A stretch of 64,000 nucleotides of DNA from Eucommia ulmoides (GCA_016647705.1 CM028336.1:8449380-8513379), one strand, 5' to 3'. Counted from the first letter of the stretch, positions 11,550 through 22,850 are shown. Numbers and translations: made by a program. The notes: a model not told the origin generated them from the letters alone.

Positions 11550-11710
11550 TGTTAAGATAATTGAGAAGTGAGGAACATGAATGATATATTGAATAGTATG
11601 ATAAAAGATACAAAAAAATACAATACTATCCACAAATATTTATAGGGAAAGTGGGGGTTAGAGTTTTACTCTAATGGGCCAAATGGGTCATGCCCATTAT
11701 TATATTAACA
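11550..11710 (-). repeat. Copia A 5' LTR (161 bp)
   Basis: Bounded by TGTTAAGATAATT and ATTATATTAACA, i.e. TG...CA ends. Homologous LTRs of copia B are at 52283-52436 and 56063-56208. The LTR lies directly against CHX-A exon 2 sequence (11711). Confidence 0.8.
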
Positions 11711-12167
11711 TTGTTTTTGCTCCCCATGCTACGTTGGATTGTCAAACAAACTCCAGAAGGTATGTAGTTTCTTCAAAATTTATTATTACCTCTTTTCTTT
11801 TTCTTTTTTTTTTTTTTTTTTTCCTTTTTTTTTTTTTGGGAACGTAATTACATACAAATTTTGAATTCAAAAATAAGACAATATTGATATTTTTTTTTAA
11901 AAAAATGATATCTGTTGAGTTCAACAATAATTGTATGTTCAATATGTTTTTAAAATTTTATTTTTTTAAATTTGCATAATAATATTAGAATTGTCTTCTT
12001 TAAAATCTAATTTGTTACATTTAACAAACAATAGGATTTAACAAGAAGACCAATATTGAACTTGTTAAAATTTATTTTTGTTGAATTCACCCGCGCTAGG
12101 TGTTGTAAGAAAAAAATTCAATTACAATTATAATTATTAAGGGGTACAAATTGTAATTTGTAAACAG

Positions 12168-12595
12168 GAAAACCAGTGAAGAGACATTATATCAGTTTAC
12201 TGGCGATCCTGGTGATTCTTGCGGCCTGCACCAGCAAAACTGTGGGTCTTGGCCACCATATCTGCCCTTTTCTCTTCGGTCTCTGCGTGCCGGAAGGCCC
12301 TCCGCTGGGCTCTTCTCTGGTGGAAAACCTTGAGACCATGGTTTCCGGCATTTTTATGCCGTTGCTTTTGGCCTACTGCGGCATGAAAATCGATCTGTTC
12401 ATCACCTACGACATGAGCTTCACAGTATTACTGTGGTCCTTCATCACCCTCGCCGTCGTGATTAAGTTCTTTTCGGTTCTGTGTTCGGCAAAGTTGTGCA
12501 AGATTCCGACGAGGGACGCCATCTCTCTGTCTCTCATCATGATTGCGCAGGGCATCGTCCATATGGCCATGTATTTCGGCATCTACACAAACCAG
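12168..12595 (+). CDS. CHX: CHX-A exon 3
   Basis: Begins after AAACAG with the second and third base of a Gly codon (GKPVKRHY) and ends ...IYTNQ before GTACGG. It carries the CHX signature PEGPPLGSSLVE and the following helix with YCGMKIDL. Length is 428 bp, the same as exon 3 of CHX-C. Several hydrophobic membrane segments are visible. Confidence 0.85.
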
Positions 12596-13842
12596 GTACG
12601 GTTGTTGTCGCGATTATTTCCTTTAATGACAATTATCACCCCCTTAATTCTTTATAACCTTCATTTTGGTCCTTAAACTTACACATTTCATTGTTAGCTT
12701 TAGGCCCAATGGGTGTTTTCTATTTTTGTAATTTTCTAAAAAAGTTATTAATAACGAAAACGTAATTAATTACCGCATTTAAATTTATACCTGTGTTTTG
12801 GTATCAACTTTATTTTAATGTAATTCAAAAAGAAAAATTTACATATCGGTAACTTTTATTATCTTGGTCTCATCCTGATTTCAATTTTGAATTATTATTT
12901 AGCTATTAAAGCTATTAATTAATTGCATAGAATCTCATTTGTATTTTTATTTTATTTTATTTTGATAAATTTGTCACATTTTACAAATAAAAAATTGAGT
13001 TCTTGGTGAACATTGTACGAACTTTAATTTTTTGTCAATGCCGTCCACATATTACAATATTTTTTTTAGAAATCAAAATTTACTGCTATATATGAAAGTT
13101 ACTGTAATTTTTTCATGTAAAAAATTACAGTAGCTTTTATGTTTTGCAGTGATTTTAAACTTTTGACAGAATTATTAAATTTGTTAAAAAAAATTGTACC
13201 AAGTAAATTGAGTGAATAGCCTAAAAAAATTGGATTAAGTGAATAATGAGTTGCTATTACACCGATTGTTTGAGAGTTTTCAAATTATTATATAAGTCAA
13301 AAGAGTTACTCTATATGGTGTCAAGAGATTTAGGGCATTTTTTTTTAAACATTTAACTAAGTGTTGAAAATTTTAATTGTTAAATTTTAAGTGCTGAAAT
13401 TATAAGTACAAAATTTATTAACTATTGAATATGAGTATTCAATTTTTTAATATTTTTAACTTAAAAAAAATAAAATTATATTTGTTCAAATTTTTGTTCC
13501 TAAAATAATTTTTACAACTTTATTTTTATAAAACATTCTCTCTCGATTTTTTCACAATTTAATATTTTCTCATCTATATTTTTTTGTATATATTTTTTTT
13601 TTTGAGATTTTATAGTACTAGTGTAAAATATTGATTTTGATAATTAGATATTTTACGATATTAAATGATAAGTGCTAAACAAATTAAGAGAATCACATAT
13701 CACTTAAAATTGTGAACAACTTTTTAAATGATACGTATTTTTTAAGTGATTACTTAATTTTGCTACCAAACGAATTTAATTTAATAATTATTTAATGCAT
13801 TCAGTTTTAAGTGTTTAATTGCGTTTCAAATAGCACTTTAGT

Positions 13843-14047
13843 GTCAACATGAGTTGGTCCAAGCGGAAGGGGTTTGGGCTCCTTAAGCAATATCTCTTCG
13901 GATCAAACTTAGGGGATTGTGTAGGGAAAGTGTTCTATTGCGAGAGATCCCTGCGTCTGACACCCAATAGTACCTCAAGAGATGTCTCCGTCGACCGTGG
14001 TGCGGGGATACCCTAGGAAACTAAAAAAAATATATAAATAAATAATT
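13843..14047 (+). mobile_element. SINE in CHX-A intron 3
   Basis: A roughly 205 bp body with a box A-like TTGGTCCAAGCGG near its start, a weak box B-like GGATCAAAC, and an A-rich 3' end (CTAAAAAAAATATA). It is flanked by a 15 bp direct repeat with two mismatches: AAATAGCACTTTAGT at 13828-13842 and AAATAGCGCCTTAGT at 14048-14062. These are the expected marks of a tRNA-derived SINE inserted by target-primed reverse transcription. Confidence 0.65.
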
Positions 14048-14209
14048 AAATAGCGCCTTAGTCACTTTCAAATAATGGATATGGAAAAATAATCTGACAT
14101 TGACAAATAGTGACAAAAGCTTAAAGTAACATGTAATAATAAAGCCCATAAACTTGATCATTAACATTGTTTGTGTTGCTCTCATTCTCTCTGTGGAACT
14201 GAAGAACAG

Positions 14210-14758
14210 AATATAGACCCTGAGTCATTCTCGGTGTTGATTTATTCAGTCATAGTAATTTCAGCCATCACATGGGTCCTCACGAGATTCGCCTACGACT
14301 ACTCAAGAACGTACACCGGCTACCAGAAGAGAACCATTCTCCACACTGCTCCCAACACAGAGCTTTGCATCCTTGTATGCGCTTACAGGCCGGATGACGG
14401 CTTTGCCTCCCTCAAACTTATAGGAAGCTGCAGTCCAGTGGCAGTTTACGTGCTCCACCTGATGGAGCTGGCGGGAAGGGCATCGCCACTCCTGATTAAT
14501 CACCAGCTAAGTCAGAAATCCTCCACAGCCACGACGTCACGTTCACAGAATGTCTTTGAGATCTTCATACCGCTACAACAAGAGTACCAGGATTTGATCA
14601 GTGTTCAGGCCTTTACCTCCATGTCGTTGATGAAGTTCATGCACCATGATATATGTTCATTGACATTTGATAAGTCTGTGTCGATGTTATTACTACCTTT
14701 TCGCAGGAAATGGAACCATTTGGGCAAGTTGGTTTTCGAAAACAATGCATTGAGAATG
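14210..14758 (+). CDS. CHX: CHX-A exon 4
   Basis: Starts after GAAGAACAG (NIDPESFS) and ends ...ALRM before GTAAGA; 183 codons, no stop. It covers the last membrane helix and the first part of the cytosolic region, with YTGYQKRTI, CAYRPDD and LMELAGRASPLLI, all typical of CHX proteins. Confidence 0.85.
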
Positions 14759-15147
14759 GTAAGAAATTTTGAATGATGTTTATGTCATATAATGTTGTAA
14801 CCGGACTTTTATACTAGTGTAGGGTGGTTTTGAACATCTCTCAAGCCAAAAACTTAGCTCGTGAAGTAAGGCTTTCTCTCACACTTATAACCTGACCACC
14901 AACTGCTTGGTTGGCTAACTGTCGACCATCCCTCCATTTATGGCTATTGGATCAGAATTGTCGTAACCAGTGTTGGATGGTTTTAGGCCTCTCTTAACCC
15001 CAAAAATTAACTCATTAGATAGACTTTTCCTCGTACTCATAATCGGACTATCAGCTCCTTCCGCATTCGATGTGAGGTAAACCTAACATATAAGTAGAAT
15101 CCGACGATTTATTTTATTTTATTTTTAACTAAACATTTTCTAAACAG

Positions 15148-15432
15148 GTTAACCAACAAGTGCTCGAAACAGCCCCTTGTTCGGTTGGAATCCTCATTGA
15201 TCGTAGCAAAATGAAAGCCCTCCCCTCCACTACTCCGTCGAACACGTTTTACAACGTTGCTGTCATTTTCTTGGGAGGCAGGGAGGCCCTGGCGTACGGA
15301 AAACGGCTATCGAAATCAATAGAGACGCTTCAGCTGACAGTTTTCCGGCTAGTGCCCTGGGATGAAATTGATGAGGAAATCAAGAGACCGGTTTCAGTTG
15401 TGCTTGTGCAACAGCAAATGGTGAAGAAATGA
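15148..15432 (+). CDS. CHX: CHX-A exon 5 with internal deletion
   Basis: Starts VNQQVLETAPCSVGILIDR after TAAACAG and ends KRPVSVVLVQQQMVKK-stop. CHX-C shows about 90 further codons between the FRLV region and the EEIKRP tail, so this exon has lost most of the second C-terminal subdomain while keeping the frame. Confidence 0.8.
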   Translation, partial: VNQQVLETAPCSVGILIDRSKMKALPSTTPSNTFYNVAVIFLGGREALAYGKRLSKSIETLQLTVFRLVPWDEIDEEIKRPVSVVLVQQQMVKK

Positions 15433-17454
15433 AGACATTTGATATGTATATATGTGTGAATACATATACATATATATAGTTTTATCTTATCAAATTCCTC
15501 GCAATTATTGTATTAAAGTTAATATATGAATTAGGAAATAATTAAATTAAACTTGCAAAATACAGGCCATTATGAGATTTTTTATTTTGGTATTGTTTTT
15601 CATTTTTTAGTTTTTTCCTCTAAAAATAGTCATTGTGGTTTGATCCTAAATTAATTTTTTTTTTTTTTTTTTTGGAGGCGCTGACTATTCATTTTGTTTT
15701 TTAGGGTGAAACTATCTATTAAACCATATAGTTTTTTATGCACTAATCAATTCTTCTATAATTTTGAGGACTGGTTTACCTTTCTTAAATGAGTCCATAC
15801 CTTTATATTCGCTGCATCTCTAAAAACGTGGAATAAAATATGGTAATATATAACCAATGAAATTGAACACACAACCTAAAATTTCTCTCAACTGTGATTG
15901 TTATTCAATTTTTATTTTTTTTATTTTTTTTTCACAATGATCTATAAATCATGATTTTCAAAATGACAATATATATATATTTTTGAGTTTTGAGTTGATA
16001 TGCATGTTAATGTTATATATAACGTCAATTGTGATATCAATGTTATATATAATATCGCTACAATATGTGTGTCCTCATGAGTATTGAATATAACATTAAA
16101 TGTAATAGAAATTACATCTATTAATGTTGATAATAACATAAATTATATGTGTGTTGAATGTAACATGACTTACTGATAAAGGTGATTCAAATATTGAATG
16201 TAACATTCCACTCTGTTTTGATAATGTATAAAACCGTGTTAATTGTAAGAAAATTGTGGAAGAATCATGTTGAATATAATAATGTATTAGGCATAAATTA
16301 CATATTTCACTCTCAATTTCATTTATATTTTTAAAAGCAGACAATTTTAATTTTATAAACATATTTTCCTCTTTATAGGATGCTTGCTTTCATTTTACTC
16401 TTGTTCTTTGCTTATTTAATTAAGTAAATAAAATAGGAAAATTTAGTGAAAAGTCTCATTCCATAAAACCATCACTCGGCGGGGTCTTGTAACAGTCATT
16501 TTTTTAACACATAACATGATCTTTAGAAAATGATTTTTTTTTTACTCTTGGAACCTCTCAACAAAATTCCAATAAAATATGGGAAAGAAATAAAAAAAAA
16601 TCAACTAGCTTTGAGAATGTGAGTGTCAATCTACATCCCCATGTTGATTTATAAATTATGATATTGAAAATGAGATATTAATTTAATTTAATTTTTTGAG
16701 TAATGGTGTATATATATATATATAAAACATCGCTACAATCAATGTGTCCCGTAAATATTGAATATAACATCCAATATAATAGAAATAACATCTATTAATG
16801 TTGATAACAACACAAATTATATATGTGTTGAACGTAAAATGTCTTATTGATAAAGGTGATTTGAATATTAAATATAACACTCAATTGAGTTTTGATAATG
16901 TGTAAGACTGTGTTAATTGTAATACGAATGTGAAAATTAAAAATTATGAAAGTATCATGTAATAATGTATTAGGCATAAATTATACATTTCACCCCTCAA
17001 TTTCCATTATATTTTTAAAACAGACATTTTTCATTTTTTAAACATATTTTCCTCTTTATGGATGCTTGTTTTCGTATTTACTCTTGTTCTTTGCGCCTTT
17101 TTTTTTTTTTTATTTTTTTTTATTTATAAATAAATAAAATAGTAATAAAATATGGGGGGAAAAAAAATCTACCTGGAGTGTCTATCTACACCCTACATTG
17201 ACCGATGCATGTGGGCCATTCATCCCATATTTCAACTCCTACTTCTTCTCTTTAATTTTGACTCTCCCTAATTATCCTCCTTCTCCTCTTAAATTCTTTT
17301 GGAAAAAAAAAACCAAAAAAAATAACTATAATCGTGAAAAAAAAAAAAAAAAAAAAAAAAAAGTTGAAATTTTGTTTCTTTCAACCTTAAATTCAGACAA
17401 ATTAATACCGCCCCATTTTCTTTGTTTGTGTGTGGGGTTGTGTTTTGGTGAAGA
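15433..17454. other. Intergenic between CHX-A and CHX-C with a direct duplication
   Basis: About 15940-16620 and 16660-17170 are diverged direct copies: both contain the run CATCTATTAATGTTGATAA, GATAAAGGTGATT and ACATATTTTCCTCTTTAT in the same order. The rest is AT-rich with (TA)n near 16709-16722 and an A run at 17337-17362 shortly before the CHX-C start. No gene is seen. Confidence 0.55.
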
Positions 17455-17694
17455 ATGGCGATGGTGGAGCAGAAGCTGTTAAGAGGGGATGTTCCGGGAG
17501 AAGGAAAGGAACCGTGTATCGTGAATATAGCGTTGCACTCGCCGGGAATATGGTCGATGTCGGAGGCGAAAGGGTTGCTGAGCTACGCTTTGCTGAGGCT
17601 TCAATTACAACTCAGTGTCATTTTTTTTCTCACTCAATGCCTTCATGCCCTGTTCAAACGTCTCTATCTCCCTCGCCTTGTCTCCGAGATCATG
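17455..17694 (+). CDS. CHX: CHX-C exon 1
   Basis: ATG at 17455 opens an 80-codon frame ending LYLPRLVSEIM before GTACTC. The stretch IWSMSEAKGLLSYAL leads into the first membrane helix. Homologous to CHX-B exon 1 at about 51515-51661. A second reading frame over the same bases has no family match. Confidence 0.8.
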
Positions 17695-18208
17695 GTACTC
17701 TCTCTCCTCCCCCCCACACCTCTCTCTCTCTCTATCTATATATATATATATACATATATATGTTGTTGATATGAAAACAATTTCTTTGGTTTTTTTTTTT
17801 TTTAAGGAAAACGGTTAGGGTTTTGTTCGTTTGTAACATTCCAAGGTTTTTTCTTTTTTCCTTTTTTTTAAAAAAAAAAATAAAAATTTGTTGAGCCTTT
17901 TGAGTGATGAACAATTCATAATCAGGTAAAAAAATGAATATAATTTTAAAGTGACAAACGAAAGAAAAAAAATGAATAATATTCCACATTGATAGGAAAT
18001 TTTAATGTAATTTCAATTAAATAAATTTAAAGTGATTTGTGTGTTGAAAATATTTTTGACGAATTAATGAACCAAAACAATGTTTTGAAAAATAAAATAA
18101 AATAATAATAATAATAATAGGCGTCACATGGTTAATTTTTCAACTTTGAATTTTAACTTTATGATAGTTTGATTGTCACCACAACTAGTCAGCTAATTGA
18201 TTTCCCTG
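17695..18208. other. Start of CHX-C intron 1
   Basis: Contains a CT-rich run and (TA)n at about 17735-17762, several A and T homopolymers, and AAT repeats near 18100-18117. No gene or classified repeat is recognised. Confidence 0.5.
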
Positions 18209-19195
18209 CAACACAACACAACACATTGAAATTACAGAACACAAATGCACACAAACAAGCACACAGGCACACATAAATTATAGGCAAAACCCAACCTTAT
18301 ATTAATTCAAGAAGAAGGAACCAAAAATCACAATTTCAATCTCATTCGCAAGAACAATCCTTTTTCCTGAACTAGACATACAAAATAGGTATAAATAGGA
18401 ACAAATAGTAGTTGACAGCCTTAACTGCCTAGGAAACAGTCACCTAGACATGTATGAGCATTTGTAACCCAACTGTCATGTGGCAGTTACCATGCCTTAC
18501 TAGCCAAGAACCCATAACTGCTACACATGCCTTGAACATGTGCCACAACTTCCCAGCACACTAAGGTTCTCACGAGGTAGTACTCAGATACTACATTCCA
18601 TTAACTTGGCGTTGTGCCCACACATTGCCTGGTATGTTATCTTGTTCCCTGATCACGCTGACATATGTCGACGCCTACGTTCTGCCTCTCATATTACCAT
18701 AACGTGTCTTGCGTTCACATTCTACCTCTGTTAGCTTGGCCACGTACTCAAGCTTGCTTTCATTTTGGGCCCGTGATGTCAATCCTATCGTTGCACCTAG
18801 GATCATCATGTCTTGTTTAAGTGACGCCTAATGTCCACCATTATCATCAAGTGGCACTCAAGTGCTCCTCCGCATGCCGCTACTATCCGTGTGATTAGGA
18901 TTGTTTTGTGCTTTGCCTCAATGTCACCCAAAGCTCACTAACATTGACCCGTGAAGCCATATTTTACCGATGTTCATCGCGTCCCGATTTTTCACCCATG
19001 TCGAGAATCTTGGGTAAACCTTACCTACAACTTCCCATCACATCTTAGTCCTTGCATACATGTGACCTGCACCGAGTTGGTGGCCGGCTGGGCTTTTGAT
19101 TTGATCAAAGCAGAGTACCTTGCCTTGGTGTGCCCACGCCCTTTAGCATGCCTAAGGTCCATGCCATGCCAAGGGTCTGGATGGAAATGTATCCC
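18209..19195 (-). repeat. Putative solo LTR (gypsy type) in CHX-C intron 1
   Basis: On the minus strand a polypurine-like TAAGGGGGATACATTTCC (19180-19200) precedes a roughly 970 bp GC-richer block that ends near TGTGTTGTGTTGCAGGG (18203-18220). The block contains a TATAAATAGG-like box in the opposite direction at about 18390 and no coding. The edges and orientation are uncertain. Confidence 0.35.
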
Positions 19196-19364
19196 CCTTA
19201 TAATATTTTAAGCAAAAAAAACTCAAGCGACACTAATAAACATCTAAATATCTAAGAAGGTATAATGAAATCAACGATGGGCCAAGCCCATGGTTGACTT
19301 TCTTGGTGTAAACCGATGTTTAGTCCCAATCATTGTCATATCACAAGACCCCGTGGATGTATAC

Positions 19365-19789
19365 GGGGACGTATACTTCTTTTTCCATCTAGGTTTTCTT
19401 AACCTTGATAGATAGTCTACCATGACATATTCATCTAAGGAGATATCTTTCACTCCAATAGTTATATGACAGATGTATCTTTTTATTGGATAACTACGTC
19501 CTCAAGCTCGAGGTTTCAATTTTTTCGCGCTAGTACCCTCGTTGACTTCAGCTTTACTAATGACTAAATTCGCTTCGTCGAAACCCATATTATAACTAGC
19601 ATTTGCTGCTATAGAATAAACCAATTTAAAAATAAAAAAACATAATCGATACGACATGATTGCTAATATCATAAGTGTTTCCTCGTAGGAATGTCCAAAA
19701 ATTTGATGAATTATTCTTCTTGCTTTGTCAGCAGACATAGATATATGTTGGCCTAAAGCGTATACTTCTGTTTTTCTCTTTTTTAACAT
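19365..19789 (-). pseudogene. rpl22: Plastid rpl22 relic
   Basis: Starts [18 protein letters not shown] at 19789 and runs to KLKPRA, where a stop (TGA, minus strand, about 19500) interrupts. It continues as [18 protein letters not shown] and [11 protein letters not shown] down to about 19365. Encodes plastid 50S ribosomal protein L22 in the source genome. Confidence 0.85.
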
Positions 19790-19834
19790 AAGGCTCTCCT
19801 CCTACTACTTAATGATCTGTATTTAGATACTTTA

Positions 19835-20035
19835 TTAACACCGAGATCTATTATCTCTTTTTGCATGTCCTCCGAAATTGAAAGTAGGTACAAATTCTCC
19901 CAATTTGTGGCCTACCATCCCATTGGTTATATAAATAGGCAAATGGGACTTCCCATTATGGATAACAATCATATGGCCGATCATTGTGGGTATAATGGTA
20001 GATGCCCGAGACCAAGTCACTATATTTATTCATTT
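19835..20035 (-). pseudogene. rps19: Plastid rps19 relic, N-terminus missing
   Basis: [16 protein letters not shown] through [15 protein letters not shown] to the natural-looking end NRSRC at 19835. The first 30 or so residues and the spacer to rpl2 are deleted; at about 20040-20060 the sequence passes straight into the rpl2 C-terminus. Confidence 0.85.
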
Positions 20036-20054
20036 TTCTACTTTTTATTCCAAG

Positions 20055-20418
20055 TGCAGGGTAATTGCAAGGGGTTGTGGGTTTTTTTTCTATCGATAAG
20101 GGCCCTTCCTTCACCACCCCCATGGGGATGGTCTACAGGGTTCATAACGACTCCTCTTACTATAGGACTACCTAGCCAACGCTTCGATTGGGCTCTACCC
20201 AAACTTTTCTGTTTCACTCCAACATTCCCCACTTGTCCGACTATTGTTGAGCAGTTTTTGGATATTAAACGGACCTCCCTAGAAAGTAATTTTAATGTGG
20301 TCGATTTCCCCTCTTTTGCAATTAGTCTCGCTACAGCACCAGCTGCTCTAGCTAATTGTCTACCATTTCCAAGTATGATTTCTATGTTATATATGGCCAT
20401 GCCCAAGGACATATCGGT
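20055..20418 (-). pseudogene. rpl2: Plastid rpl2 exon 2 relic
   Basis: Starts [14 protein letters not shown] and contains [32 protein letters not shown] and the conserved [15 protein letters not shown]. The last residues are diverged or lost at the junction with rps19. The frame is open over this exon. Confidence 0.85.
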
Positions 20419-20526
20419 TGAAGTAGATTCTTCTTTTTGATAAATCAAAACACCTTCCCAAATTGTACAAGTTTCTTCCAAAGCATACGACTTTCTGGAT
20501 GTAGATGATGATCTCTATACAGGTGG

Positions 20527-20567
<41 letters not shown>

Positions 20568-21107
20568 AAGTACCACACGGGTGGATATATAGGAAGTCCA
20601 ATCTGCCGAATCACCCATGTTATGATCTTCTTCATCCTAGGTCTTCCCATTCCGTTATTTGGCTTATGTTCTTTATGTAGCACTCAAACCAAATGACTCT
20701 ATGAAATTATATCAATACTTCCACATATTATGGGTAACGTTGGAGACATCTCTATTTTTCCCCTAGATAATCTTTAGAATTTCCACTGCTTCGCTTTCAA
20801 TTCGCCTCTAACCATAAAATCAAATATGAATAACCCATCATCCTATCTTTGAAATTAGAAAGAAAGGGTACTTCTGGTTCAATGATGCGTGAAACACTTC
20901 TATTTTCTCTATATTACTATATCTCTAGAGTCAATAATTTTATATGAGGAACTCCTGAACTCAATCACTTACTTCCATTACTCTTCAGTTTTCTTTTGAG
21001 GTCTATCTTATAGAGGTACTCAAATTGGATTAGTGATCGATTTCTAGGTTTCGTCGTAAACCTAATTGGTTACTTCAAATTACATAAATCAATAGTTCAA
21101 ACCGCAC
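20419..21107 (-). other. rpl2: rpl2 group II intron relic
   Basis: The minus-strand 5' end is GTGCGGTTTGAAC at 21107, the plastid group II intron start. The intron is about 690 bp, near the usual rpl2 length, and contains an (AT)n run at about 20531-20566 that is probably a nuclear expansion. Confidence 0.75.
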
Positions 21108-21495
21108 TCAAAGGTACGGCATTTCCCATTTTCATAGGAACTTCTGTATCAGAAACAATAGTATCTCTAATTTAGCCCCTCTAGAATGTAAAATATATCT
21201 TGTCTCACCATCCCCATAGTGTATGAGACAAATATATGCATTTCGATTAGGGTCGTATTCTATGGTTATGATTCTACCATATATGTCTTTTTCAATCCGT
21301 CGAAAATTGATTTTACGGTATAGACGCTTATGACCCCCCTCTATGCCATGCGGTAATGATGCCTCTGACATTCTGACCTTTACCACAACGATGCTGTCCA
21401 TAGAATAAATTATTTCGTGGATTGGATTTCACTTGATTGTCTACGGTTCCATTGTGTGTGTTCAGGGTAGAAGTTTTGTATAAATGTATCGCCAT
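21108..21495 (-). pseudogene. rpl2: Plastid rpl2 exon 1 relic
   Basis: ATG at 21495 gives [10 protein letters not shown]; then [42 protein letters not shown]. Frameshifts occur near 21360 and 21180. Length 388 bp, close to the usual 391 bp. Confidence 0.85.
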
Positions 21496-21513
21496 GCTAT
21501 TAAGTATTTTGAT

Positions 21514-21765
21514 TTAAGTTCTTTTATTTCTAAGAGGTGGAATATAACTGTAATGAATTGTATGTCCCATAATAGGTCCAATTCTTCTACTCTTTCCCGG
21601 AAGTCGCTGACTATTCATAACTATTACCTTGACACAGAAGAAGAGTTTGACCCAATGCTATATTTCTGTCCTAGTTGATCCTGATTTGACATTAGAAGTA
21701 TATTAATTTTTTTCCAATAACCGAATACTTTTGTCTGTAAATACTGCATATTTGATTCTATCCAT
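21514..21765 (-). pseudogene. rpl23: Plastid rpl23 relic
   Basis: Minus-strand ATG at 21765 gives MDRIKYAVFTDKSIRLL, then a stop after EKN, a second stop before HWVKLFF, and [19 protein letters not shown] to the end. About 30 bp shorter than usual. Confidence 0.85.
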
Positions 21766-21962
21766 AAATCTTTTGTGTTCCCTATGAGTTCTAGTCTCAA
21801 TAAGAATTCTAGTTCTTACTGTTCATATAATTATGTAGTATGATATAAATCTAATTATGTATTATGATATGAATATATTATACTAATTCGTTATGTATAG
21901 AGGATGAGATTCCATTGATATAGAGCCAATTCCAATAGACTTATTGGGGGCTCCCATTGGCG

Positions 21963-22036
21963 TGCATCTAGTAGGAATTGAACCTACGAATTCGCCAATT
22001 ATGAGTTGGGTGCTTTAACCATTCAGCCATGGATGT
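21963..22036 (-). pseudogene. trnI-CAU: Plastid trnI-CAU relic
   Basis: The 74 bp minus-strand sequence has the CAU anticodon loop (ACTCATAATT) and T-loop GGTTCAATTCC. The acceptor stem has changes at both ends (ACATCCA against TAGATGC), so pairing is weakened. Its position between rpl23 and ycf2 is the plastid order. Confidence 0.85.
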
Positions 22037-22397
22037 TTAGCAGGGATCCTCGTATATGGTGAATAACCAAATTCTGATTGAAATGAAATCTTTAGGATAA
22101 ATGAATTATTCATTTATTCTCATTTTCATTGAAGAATATAGATATTCGAATGGAATAATTTCTATTTAGAGAGATTGACAGAGATCAAGTATTATCATAT
22201 TATTATGTTATAAAATATAACATATATAAACTTGAATTCTATTTCTATGAAGTTGATAGAGATAAAGTATTATTATATTATTATGTTATAGAATATAACA
22301 CATATCATATATAAACTTGAATATGATTTCTATAAAGGGTTATTAAAATCAAATTATTCTCCTATACATTTTTGTTTAGGAGGGAGAAAACTTACTC

Positions 22398-22515
22398 ATG
22401 CGAAGACATCATTTCAAATTATGAATTTTTGAATTCAGAGAGGTCTTGAGAGAGCTCAAGAATTCTCACCTAAATTTATGGACCCAATTCAATTTAGTGG
22501 GATCTTTCATTCACG

Positions 22516-22553
<38 letters not shown>

Positions 22554-22815
22554 AGAACATTTTCTAAAACTTTTTGATCTCTGAATTTGGTGGATCCTAC
22601 TTTCACACAATTTACGGGGTTTAACAAGCGATCGATATTTCATGATCAAGGGTTTAATATTCTTCGTAGTAGCATTCCTTATATATCGTATTAACAATTG
22701 AAATATGGTCAAAAGAAAAAATATCTATTTGATAGGACTTCTTCCTATACCTATGGATTCCATTAGACCCATAAATGAGATATTAGAAGAATCCATTAGC
22801 GAATACAAAATAATC
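22398..22815 (+). pseudogene. ycf2: Plastid ycf2 5' fragment
   Basis: Starts ATG CGA AGA CAT CAT with an early TGA, then [24 protein letters not shown], a T run at 22519-22548 that looks expanded, then [15 protein letters not shown] and LLPIPMDSI. Ends near 22815 where copia 2 flanking begins. Confidence 0.8.
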
Positions 22816-22850
22816 CATTAGCGGCCACATAATACTTAACCCAAGATGTA

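Larger units (their letters stand above)
3412..11710 (-). mobile_element. Copia A: Ty1-copia retrotransposon, truncated and interrupted
   Basis: This minus-strand copia element has lost its 3' LTR and the end of RNase H at 3411. Reading down the minus strand: 5' LTR (11550-11710), an iMet-type primer site next to it (TGATATCAAGAGC), a long leader with no recognisable gag, protease and pre-integrase (about 9990-10350), integrase (split, about 9740-9990 and 5020-5513), reverse transcriptase (about 3850-4720) and RNase H (3412-3650). A 4.2 kb LINE-like insertion splits integrase and removed about 70 bp of it, judged against copia B. Copia B at 52283-56208 is a close copy inserted at the same position of a duplicated CHX gene. 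Frameshifts and stops are frequent, so the element cannot code for a full polyprotein. Confidence 0.85.
11711..15432 (+). pseudogene. CHX: CHX-A: cation/H+ exchanger (CHX, CPA2 family), 3' half only
   Basis: CHX proteins are plant monovalent cation/proton antiporters of endomembranes or plasma membrane, with an N-terminal transporter domain and a long soluble C-terminus. Here exons 1 and most of 2 are gone, replaced by copia A. What remains: the end of exon 2 (11711-11759, ...RWIVKQTPE), exon 3 (12168-12595), exon 4 (14210-14758) and exon 5 (15148-15432). All three introns have GT-AG ends and the frame is open throughout exons 3-5. Exon 5 is 285 bp against 561 bp in CHX-C: it jumps from FRLVPWDEID to EEIKRPVSVV, an in-frame loss of roughly 90 codons. 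Without exons 1-2 it cannot make a whole transporter. Its other half survives in the duplicate CHX-B. Confidence 0.85.
19365..22830 (-). other. Nuclear copy of plastid DNA (NUPT) across the IR/LSC border region
   Basis: Gene order and strands match a land-plant plastid: on the minus strand trnI-CAU, rpl23, rpl2 (with its group II intron), rps19, rpl22, and on the + strand the start of ycf2. All genes carry stops, frameshifts or truncations, so this is a decayed nuclear copy, not plastid DNA. It lies in CHX-C intron 1; copia 2 begins about 20 bp beyond its ycf2 end. Confidence 0.9.

Noticed and set aside
17430..17774. 114-codon frame overlapping CHX-C exon 1
   Set aside because: Out of frame with the recognised CHX exon; low-complexity ending in a microsatellite.
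19502..21495. Functional ribosomal protein genes
   Set aside because: Plastid genes with internal stops, frameshifts and a deletion, located in a nuclear intron.
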